A DNA stretch of 64,000 bases from Streptomyces caelestis. Lineage in GTDB: Bacteria > Actinomycetota > Actinomycetes > Streptomycetales > Streptomycetaceae. The number at the start of each line of letters is the position of its first letter. Within the stretch, counting starts at the first letter, position 1. Location: NCBI RefSeq assembly GCF_001279005.1, contig NZ_LGCN01000188.1, positions 1-64,000 of the forward strand. The letters run 5' to 3'. This document shows positions 54,050-62,200 of the stretch, piece after piece. Made by a program: the position numbers and the translations under genes. The notes beneath the pieces were generated by a model. That model was not told the DNA's origin and did no database searches. It saw only the letters and a list, made by a program, of their open reading frames with translations.

Positions 54050-55318
54050 TCAGCCGGCCGTGACCTCCACCGCCGCCAGGTTCTTCTTGCCCCGGCGCAG
54101 CACCAGCCAGCGCCCGTGCAGCAGGTCCTCCTCGGCCGGGACGGCGTCCTCGGCGGTCACCTTGACGTTGTTCACATAGGCGCCGCCCTCCTTCACCGTG
54201 CGCCGCGCGGCGGACTTGCTCGGCACCAGGCCGACCTCGGCGAACAGGTCGGCCACCGGGCCCAGCTCGACCACCTTGACGTGCGGCACCTCCGAGAGCG
54301 CGGCGGCCAGCGTGCGGTCGTCCAGCTCACCCAGCTCACCCTGGCCGAAGAGGGCCTTGGAGGCGGCGATCACGGCGGCCGTCTGGTCGGCGCCGTGCAC
54401 CAGCGTCGTCAGCTCCTCCGCCAGCGCGCGCTGGGCGGCCCGGGCCTGCGGACGCTCCTCCGTCTGCCGCTCCAGCTCCTCCAACTCCTCGCGGGACCTG
54501 AAGGACAGGATCCGCAGGTAGCCCGAGATGTCCCGGTCGTCCGTGTTCAGCCAGAACTGGTAGAACGCGTACGGCGTCGTCATCTCCGGGTCGAGCCAGA
54601 CGGCCCCGCCCTCGGTCTTGCCGAACTTGGTGCCGTCCGCCTTCGTCATCAGCGGTGTGGCGTAGGCGTGGGCCGTGGCGTCCGGCTCCAGCCGGTGCAG
54701 CAGGTCCAGGCCCGCCGTGAGGTTGCCCCACTGGTCGCTGCCGCCCTGCTGCATCGTGCAGCCGTAGCGCCGGTACAGCTGGAGGAAGTCCATCGCCTGC
54801 AGCAGCTGGTAGCTGAACTCCGTGTAGCTGATGCCCTCGGAGGACTCCAGGCGCCGGGCGACGGAGTCCTTGGTCAGCATCTTGTTGACGCGGAAGTGCT
54901 TGCCGATGTCCCGCAGGAACTCGATCGCGGAGAGGTTCTGCGTCCAGTCGAGGTTGTTGACCATCGTGGCCGCGTTCTCGCCCTCGAAGGACAGGAACGG
55001 CTCGATCTGGCCGCGCAGCCGCTCGACCCAGCCCGCGACGGTCTCCGGCGGGTTCAGCGTGCGCTCGGCGGTCGGGCGCGGGTCGCCGATCTGGCCCGTG
55101 GCGCCGCCGACCAGCGCCAGCGGCCGGTGACCGGCCTGCTGGAGCCGGCGCAGGGTGAGCACCTGCACCAGGTGCCCCACGTGCAGGGACGGCGCGGTCG
55201 GGTCGAAGCCGCAATAGAACGTGACGGGACCGTCCGCGAGCGCCTTGCGCAAAGCGTCCTCGTCAGTGGACTGGGCGAACAGCCCGCGCCACTTCAGCTC
55301 GTCGACGATGTCCGTCAC
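54050..55318 (-). CDS. tyrS: Tyrosyl-tRNA synthetase TyrS
   Basis: The product is 422 residues, normal for TyrS. Class I signatures: HVGH at 46-49 and KFGKT at 231-235 (KMSKS equivalent, with Thr at the last place). The tyrosine pocket segments [22 protein letters not shown] and [10 protein letters not shown] are present. An S4 RNA-binding domain fills the last 70 residues ([18 protein letters not shown]). It joins tyrosine to its tRNA in the cytoplasm. GTG start at 55318; GAGGAGA lies 12 bases upstream. It is an essential, single core gene. Confidence 0.95.
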   Translation of the reverse strand: MTDIVDELKWRGLFAQSTDEDALRKALADGPVTFYCGFDPTAPSLHVGHLVQVLTLRRLQQAGHRPLALVGGATGQIGDPRPTAERTLNPPETVAGWVERLRGQIEPFLSFEGENAATMVNNLDWTQNLSAIEFLRDIGKHFRVNKMLTKDSVARRLESSEGISYTEFSYQLLQAMDFLQLYRRYGCTMQQGGSDQWGNLTAGLDLLHRLEPDATAHAYATPLMTKADGTKFGKTEGGAVWLDPEMTTPYAFYQFWLNTDDRDISGYLRILSFRSREELEELERQTEERPQARAAQRALAEELTTLVHGADQTAAVIAASKALFGQGELGELDDRTLAAALSEVPHVKVVELGPVADLFAEVGLVPSKSAARRTVKEGGAYVNNVKVTAEDAVPAEEDLLHGRWLVLRRGKKNLAAVEVTAG

Positions 55319-55384
55319 GGTTCTCGTGTCTCCTCGATGATCTTCGGCCGGTCGGGTGACGGCCGCTTGCGAACGCCTACGAGG

Positions 55385-56779
55385 TTATACGCCCTGACTG
55401 ACGGAGCTCATATTGAAATCGGGGACGCGCAGCGCCGGCATCGCCGCCCGGGTGAACCAGTCGCCCCACTCCCTGGGCAGCGTCTTCTCCGTACGCCCGG
55501 CCTCCGTGGCCCGGCCCAGCAGGTCCACCGGCGACTCGTTGAACCGGAAGTTGTTCACCTCGCCGGTGACCTCGCCGTTCTCGACGAGGTAGACGCCGTC
55601 CCGGGTCAGGCCCGTCAGCAGCAGCGTCGCCGGGTCGACCTCGCGGATGTACCACAGGCAGGTCAGCAGCAGCCCGCGCCCGGTGGCCGCGACCATCTCC
55701 TCCAGGGAGCGGTCCCCGCCCCCGTCCAGGATCAGGTTGTCGATGGCGGGCGCCGTCGGCAGCCCGGTCAGGCCCGCGCCGTGCCTGCTGGTCGTCAGCC
55801 GGTTCAGCTCGCCCTCGCGCACCCAGTCCGTGGCCGTCAGCGGCAGCCCGTTGTCGAACACCGACTGGTCACCGCCGGAGGAGTGCGCGATCACGAACGG
55901 CGCCGACTCCAGACCCGGCTCGTTCGGGTCGCTGCGCAGGGTCAGCGGCAGCCCGGTCAGCCGCTCGCCGACCCGGGTGCCGCCGCCCGGCTTGGAGAAC
56001 ACCGTGCGCCCCTCGACCGCGTCCCGCCCCGAGGCCGACCACAGCTGGTAGATCAGCAGGTCCGCCACCGCGGTCGGCGGCAGCAGCGTCTCGTACCGGC
56101 CCGCGGGCAGCTCCAGCCGCCGCTCGGCCCAGCCCAGCCGTACGGCCAGCTCCGCGTCGAGCGCCGCCGGGTCGACGTCCTTGAAGTCCCGCGTGGAGCG
56201 CCCCGCCCACGCCGACCGCGTACGGTCCGGCGACTTGGCGTTCAGCTCCAGCGTGCCGTTCGGCTGGTCGTGCCGCAGCCGCAGCCCCGTCGAGGTGCCG
56301 AGATAGCTGGAGACCAGCTCGTGGTTGGCGAAGCCGTACAGCTCCCGGCCGCCTCCGCGCGCGCGTGCGAACGCCTCGCCCAGCGCCGGGGCGAAGTCGG
56401 CGAACACCGCGGAGGAGGTCTCGGCGGGCGCCTCGGTGAACTCCGGGGAGTGGGCCACGCCCGTGACCAGCGGCTGCGCGTCCTCGGCCGGACCCGCGCC
56501 GCGCGCGGCGGCCTCGGCGGCCCGCACCAGCGGCTCCAGCTCGTCCACGGTCACCGCGGACCGGGACACCACTCCGGAGGCCGTGCCCTGCGCGCCGTCC
56601 ACCGTGGCGATCACGGTGAGCGTGCGCCCGCGCGTGACGCCGTTCGTGGTGAGCGCGTTGCCCGCCCAGCGCAGATTGGCGGTCGAGTGCTCGTCGGCGA
56701 TCACGACACAGCCGTCGGCCCGGGACAGTTCGAGAGCGCGCTCGACGATCTCGTGCGGCTTGGTGGTGCGTGCGCTCAT
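55385..56779 (-). CDS. TldE/PmbA-like metalloprotease partner
   Basis: The product is 464 residues of the TldE/PmbA branch. It begins EIVERALELSRADGCVVIAD, and the C-terminal half has LWYIREVDPATLLLTGLTRD and GEVTGEVNNFRFNESP. TldE has the fold without the HExxxH motif, and forms a heterodimer with TldD that degrades small peptides. The ATG at 56779 overlaps the tldD stop (ATGA), so the two are made together. Confidence 0.88.
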   Translation of the reverse strand: MSARTTKPHEIVERALELSRADGCVVIADEHSTANLRWAGNALTTNGVTRGRTLTVIATVDGAQGTASGVVSRSAVTVDELEPLVRAAEAAARGAGPAEDAQPLVTGVAHSPEFTEAPAETSSAVFADFAPALGEAFARARGGGRELYGFANHELVSSYLGTSTGLRLRHDQPNGTLELNAKSPDRTRSAWAGRSTRDFKDVDPAALDAELAVRLGWAERRLELPAGRYETLLPPTAVADLLIYQLWSASGRDAVEGRTVFSKPGGGTRVGERLTGLPLTLRSDPNEPGLESAPFVIAHSSGGDQSVFDNGLPLTATDWVREGELNRLTTSRHGAGLTGLPTAPAIDNLILDGGGDRSLEEMVAATGRGLLLTCLWYIREVDPATLLLTGLTRDGVYLVENGEVTGEVNNFRFNESPVDLLGRATEAGRTEKTLPREWGDWFTRAAMPALRVPDFNMSSVSQGV

Positions 56780-58299
56780 CGCCCGGCCTCCTGCGTGGTG
56801 TTCAGAATGTTGACTCCCTTGAAGAGGGCGGACGGGCAGCCGTGCGAGACCGCCGCGACCTGCCCCGGCTGGGCCTTGCCGCAGTTGAAGGCGCCGCCCA
56901 GGACGTACGTCTGCGGCCCCCCGACGGCGGCCATGGAACCCCAGAAGTCGGTGGTCGTGGCCTGGTAGGCGACGTCCCGCAGCTGCCCCGCCAGCCGCCC
57001 GTTCTCGATCCGGTAGAAGCGCTGCCCGGTGAACTGGAAGTTGTACCGCTGCATGTCGATCGACCACGACCGGTCCCCGACGACGTAGATGCCCCGGTCC
57101 ACGCCCCCGATCAGGTCCTCCGTCGACATCCCCGCCGGATCCGGCCGCAGCGACACATTGGCCATGCGCTGCACCGGCACATGGCCGGGGGAGTCCGCGA
57201 ACGCGCACCCGTTGGACCGCTCGAACCCGGTCAGCCTCGCGATCCGCCGGTCCAGCTGGTAGCCGACCAGCGTGCCGTCCTTCACCAGGTCCCAGGACTG
57301 CGCCTCGACGCCCTCGTCGTCGTAGCCCACCGTGGCGAGCCCGTGCTCGGCGGTGCGGTCACCGGTGACGTTCATCGGCTCGGAGCCGTACTTCAGCTTC
57401 CCGAGCTGGTCGAAGGTGGCGAACGAGGTGCCGGCGTAGGCCGCCTCGTAGCCGAGCGCGCGGTCCAGCTCGGTGGCGTGCCCGATGGACTCGTGGATGG
57501 TCAGCCACAGGTTGGACGGGTCCACCACCAGGTCGTACAGCCCGGGGTCGACGCTCGGCGCGCGCATCTTCTCGGCGAGCAGCCCGGGAATCCGCTCCAG
57601 CTCGTCGTCCCAGTCCCAGCCGGTGCCCGTCAGGTACTCCCAGCCGCGGCCGACGGGCGGCGCGATCGTGCGCATGGAGTCGAACTCACCGCTGGAGTCG
57701 TCGACGGACACGGCCGTGAACACCGGGTGCAGCCGCACCCGCTGCTGCGTGGTCACGGTCCCGGCGGTGTCGGCGTAGAACTTGTTCTCGTGCACGGTGA
57801 GCAGCGAGGCGTCGACGTGGTCCACCCCGTTCGCCGCCAGCAGCCGCGCGCTCCACTCGGCCAGCAGCCCGGCCTTCTCCCCGTCGGGCACGGTGAACGG
57901 ATCGATCTCGTACGACGACACCCAGGTCTTCTCCGAGTGCACCGGCTCGTCGGCCAGCTCCACTCTCTCGTCCGACCCGGCCGCCCGGAGCACCTGGGCG
58001 GACAGCTTCGCCATCGCCACGGCCTGTGAGGCGACCTTGGCGGCGGCGTCCAGGGTCAGATCCACCCCGGACGCGAACCCCCAGGTCCCGCCGTGCACCA
58101 CGCGCACCGCGTAACCGAGGTCGGTGGTGTCCGACGACCCGGCCGGCTTGGCGTCCCTCAGCCGCCAGGACGCGCTGCGCACCCGCTCCAGGCGGAAGTC
58201 CGCGTGCTCCGCCCCCAGCGCACGCGCGCGTGCCAGCGCGGCGTCGGCGAGCGCGCGCGACGGCAGCGCCAGGAATGACTGATCGACCTCATGGGCCAC
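56776..58299 (-). CDS. tldD: TldD family metalloprotease
   Basis: The product is 507 residues. The zinc motif is HESIGH at 269-274, the HExxxH form of TldD. Also seen are FRLERVRSASWRLRDAKPAG near the start and DLIGGVDRGIYVVGDRSWSI later. With TldE it forms a peptide-degrading complex in the cytoplasm, as known for microcin maturation and toxin removal. GTG 58299 has GGGGAGG close upstream; a longer form from 58326 would add nine basic residues (MVRKKGRPL). It begins the two-gene unit. Confidence 0.88.
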   Translation of the reverse strand: MAHEVDQSFLALPSRALADAALARARALGAEHADFRLERVRSASWRLRDAKPAGSSDTTDLGYAVRVVHGGTWGFASGVDLTLDAAAKVASQAVAMAKLSAQVLRAAGSDERVELADEPVHSEKTWVSSYEIDPFTVPDGEKAGLLAEWSARLLAANGVDHVDASLLTVHENKFYADTAGTVTTQQRVRLHPVFTAVSVDDSSGEFDSMRTIAPPVGRGWEYLTGTGWDWDDELERIPGLLAEKMRAPSVDPGLYDLVVDPSNLWLTIHESIGHATELDRALGYEAAYAGTSFATFDQLGKLKYGSEPMNVTGDRTAEHGLATVGYDDEGVEAQSWDLVKDGTLVGYQLDRRIARLTGFERSNGCAFADSPGHVPVQRMANVSLRPDPAGMSTEDLIGGVDRGIYVVGDRSWSIDMQRYNFQFTGQRFYRIENGRLAGQLRDVAYQATTTDFWGSMAAVGGPQTYVLGGAFNCGKAQPGQVAAVSHGCPSALFKGVNILNTTQEAGR

Positions 58300-58551
58300 G
58301 AGCGGCCTCCCCTTTTTTCTCACCATCCGAGATGTGTTCGTCCGTCAGCAGTGAACCACGGGTGTCCCCGGGGAACGTGACGGACGGCCGCCGCGGTGTG
58401 CCACCCGTGCCCGGGGATTCCCGACTGCTTCCGGAACAAAGGCTGTTCGCCGAACGGCAGAGGTTCCGTCACGGTCCGTGCGTGGAGCCGCCGTACGTTC
58501 GGGAGCGCCGGTCCGGACGATCATCCGGACAGCCCGACTCAAGGAGTGCGT

Positions 58552-58878
58552 ATGCGCCATGTGGCCGCCCTGGCGGCCGCGACCGCCGGTCTTCTCACGG
58601 CCCTGTCCGCTCCCGCCGCGGTCGCCGATGCCAAGGCCGGCGCCGGCGGGCTGACGGCCTGCAACCACCGCGCGCAGGACATCACCGTGGAGTTCCCGCT
58701 GCGGGGCGGCTTCAGCACCTACGTCATCGACCCCGGCACCTGCCTGCGCACGAACCTGGGCGGCGGCCGGGCCGACGAGCAGGCCGTGGCGTACACCCAC
58801 TACAGCGGCGGGCACAAGCTCGCCGTGGACCACTTCTTCTTCGACAGCCGGTCCTGGTACACCCGTCACGTCCACTGA
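58552..58878 (+). CDS. Small secreted protein, unknown function
   Basis: The product is 108 residues. A signal peptide (MRHVAALAAATAGLLTALSA, cleaved after AVADA or nearby) leaves about 80 mature residues with two cysteines (37, 64) that may form a disulfide. The mature part has many aromatic residues and histidines (YTHYSGGHKLAVDHFFFDSR). I do not recognise a family. The ATG is chosen because the signal peptide starts there; the preceding 52 codons in frame look noncoding. It sits between the core genes and the large helicase. Confidence 0.72.
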   Translation: MRHVAALAAATAGLLTALSAPAAVADAKAGAGGLTACNHRAQDITVEFPLRGGFSTYVIDPGTCLRTNLGGGRADEQAVAYTHYSGGHKLAVDHFFFDSRSWYTRHVH

Positions 58879-58891
58879 GGCGAAACGCTCC

Positions 58892-58935
58892 GGGAGCGCC
58901 CCCGCCGGGCCGGACGGCCCGACGGGAGCGCTCCC
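58892..58935 (+). terminator. Compound hairpin after the small secreted protein gene
   Basis: Outer arms GGGAGCGC (58892-58899) and GCGCTCCC (58928-58935) enclose an inner stem CGGGCCG/CGGCCCG (58906-58921). It begins 14 bases after the stop. Confidence 0.7.
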
Positions 58936-59219
58936 GCGCGTCCGGTCCGGTGCCGCCACCCGCACTCCGTCGCCCGAAGACAGGACACCGGGGAGCCCCG
59001 CTGCCTGCCCGCGGTGACTATTCGGGGAGTGAACCATGTCCCGCTCTTCGGGCTTCCCTGAAAAGCCGGAGCGTGAGGACGGGAAACCACCCGCAACAGG
59101 TGGGTGGCGGGGCAGTAGGGTGGATCAGTTGCGTGATCCGTCTTCCGGCGAGGGGGTCTGCTTCCCGGACGTGACGCGCGACCGAGCGGACGTAAGTGAT
59201 CAAGGGGGCCGACCGACCT

Positions 59220-62200
59220 ATGGACGTTTTCGGTGTCCACCATGACCTCATCGCCGAGTACGAGGCGTTTACCAGTTCCCTCGTGGCCGTGCGGGACCCG
59301 GACATCGAGAATCACCTCGCCGGCGAGCGCGAGCGCAAGACCCGTTGGCCCGACCCCAAGCTCGCGCTGAACCCCACCTTCCGCAGCGGCGGAACGGTCG
59401 CCTCGCTGTGTGACGACGGTCTGCTGCACCCGATGTGCCGGGAGTACTTCCGGCACAAGAAGCACCCGGACGACCCCGGCAGCCGCACCCTCTCCCTCCA
59501 CCGGCACCAGCGCGAGGCCATCATCATGGCCGACCGCGGACACTCGTACGTTCTGACCACGGGTACCGGCTCGGGCAAGAGCCTGACCTACATCGTGCCG
59601 ATCGTCCACGAGGTGCTGCGGAACCCGAATCCCGACGGGATCTCGGCGATCGTCGTCTACCCCATGAACGCGCTGGCCAACAGCCAGCTCCACGAGCTGG
59701 AGAAGTACCTCACCTGGGGCGTCCCCGAGGACCGCCGCAAGGTGACCTTCGCGCGGTACACCGGCCAGGAGGACTCCGAGCAGAAGCTCCAGGTCCTGCG
59801 GAACAAGCCGGACATCCTGCTCACCAACTATGTGATGCTGGAGTACCTCCTCACTCGCCCCGACGAACGGCGGGAGCTGATCGGCGCCGCTCGCGGCCTG
59901 CGTTTCCTCGCCCTCGACGAGCTGCACACCTACCGGGGCCGCCAGGGAGCCGACGTCGCCCTGCTCGTCCGCCGGCTGCGGGACGCCTGCGAGGCACCCG
60001 GTCTCCAGTGCGTCGGCACCTCGGCCACGATGGCGACCGGCGTCACCTTCGCCGAGGCCCGGAAGGACATCGCCGACGTCGCCACCCGCCTGTTCGGCAC
60101 CAAGATCGAACCGGAGCGCGTCATCGGCGAGACCCTGGAGCGTTCGACCGACCCGGGCCCCGACGCCGTACCCGGAGTGCATCCCCGCGAACCCCTCGCC
60201 GACGCGGTCCGCCGCGCCGCCGGCACACCCCACGCGCTTCCGTCCGACTACGAGGCGCTGAGCCGGGACCCCCTCGCGGTCTGGGTCGAGGACACCGTCG
60301 GGCTGGCCGTCGAGGAGCCCAGCGGCCGGCTCGTCCGCCGCCCACCGTTGACGATCCCGCAGGCGTCCGCGCTGCTCGCCGACGCGAGCGAAGAGCCCGC
60401 CGACGTGTGTCACCAGGCCATCGAGACCGTACTGCGTGTCGGTGCGAAGGCCGTGCACCCGGAGCTGGAAAAGCCCCTGTTCGCCTTCCGGTTGCACCAG
60501 TTCCTGTCCAAGGGCGACACCGTCTACGTCAGTTTCGAGCCACCCGGCCGCCGCCACCTCACCAGCCAGTACCAGATCCGGGTCCCCGACCACCGCGACA
60601 AGCCGCTCGTCCCCCTGCACTTCTGCCGCGACTGCGGCAAGGAGTACCTGGTGGTCACCCGCCCCGCCGAGCACGAGGGCGCGGTGTTCGAGGCCCGGGA
60701 GGACCCGGACGCCCCGGCTGCCGACGGCGACGGTTTCCTCTACGTCAGCGACGACCGGCCCTGGCCCGACGCACAGGACGAGGACGCCGTGTTCCGACGC
60801 CTCCCGGCGAGCTGGGTCGAGACGGACGACGACGGCCGGTCGACGGTCCTGAAGGCCCGCTCCGGAGACCTGCCCGAGGAGGTGTGGGTCGGCCCGGACG
60901 GCCGGGCCACCGAGCCCGGCACGGGCCTGCGCGCCTGGTGGATCGCCGCTCCGTTCCGCTTCTGCCTGCACTGCCGCACCTCGTACGAGCAGCTGCGGCT
61001 CAAGGACCTCGCCAAGCTGGGCACCTTCTCCGCGGAGGGCCGCAGCTCCGCCGTCTCCCTGATCAGTTCCCGCGTCGTGCGCTCCCTGCGTGACCAACCC
61101 GACCTGACGAAGAGGGCACGCAAACTGCTCACCTTCGTCGACAACCGGCAGGACGCCAGCCTCCAGGCCGGCCACTTCAACGACTTCGCCCTGGTCAGCC
61201 AAGTACGTGGCGCCCTGTACCGGGCCCTGGAAACGGCGGGGGAGCAGGGTCTGACCTACGACCGGCTGCCCCAAGCGGTGTTCGACACCCTGGCACTCCC
61301 ACTGGAGACGTACGCCAAGACGCCGACCGCCAGGTTCCACCAGCGCGACCTCGCCCACTCGGCCCTGCGTGAGATCCTCGCTTACCGCGTCTACGCCGAC
61401 CTGGAGCGCGGCTGGCGCGTCACCATGCCCAACCTCTCCCAGACCGGTCTACTGCGCTTCGACTACACGTCCCTCACCGAGATCGCGGGCGACCCCGAGA
61501 GCTGGGAGGGCTGCCACCCCCTTCTCGCCGGTGACACGCCCGCCCACCGCGAGCAGCTGGCCCGCGATCTCCTCGACGAACTCCGGCGCTCCCTCGCGGT
61601 GGAGGTGGACTGCCTCACCCAGGAGGGCTTCGACCGGCTCGGCAGCATCAGCCAGGCGCATCTCGTGTCTCCCTGGGCCCTCTCCCCGCGCGAGCCGCGC
61701 GTCCGTGCCCGCCTGGCCTACGCGGGCCCCGGCCGGACCGGGACGGCGGCCGACACCGTGCATCTCAGCGGACTCGGCGGATACGGCCGCTACCTGCGCC
61801 GCGTCGGCCAGTTCGCCGCCGTCCCCGGCCAGGCGGGCAGGCGTATTCCGGTCGCCGACGCCGACGCGGTCATCCGCGACCTGATGCGGGTGCTGCGCGA
61901 GTGCGGGCTGCTCGCCGTCGTCCAGGAGGAGCGTGACGGCTCCTACGGCCATCAGCTGCGCGCCTCCGCCCTGCGCTGGCTCCCCGGCGACGGCGCGAGA
62001 CCCGAACCGGACCCGGTGCGCAAGGTCACCGACGCGGAGGCCGATGTCCGCGTCAATCCGTACTTCCGCGACCTCTACCGCGCCGGGACCGCCGGACTCA
62101 CCGGAATAAGGGCGCACGAGCACACCGCCCAGGTGGACGCCACGACCCGCCGTGTCCGTGAGGACGCGTTCCGCGAAGGGGATCTGGAGATCCTCTACTG

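Noticed and set aside
54011..56968. Plus-strand ORF of 985 codons over tyrS and the TldE/TldD pair
   Set aside because: Antisense shadow of well-supported genes; composition is low complexity.
59036..59245. Plus-strand ORF of 69 codons before the helicase
   Set aside because: It overlaps the helicase start, is Pro/Arg/Gly-rich without a recognisable domain, and its codon bias is weak. A real small gene cannot be fully excluded.
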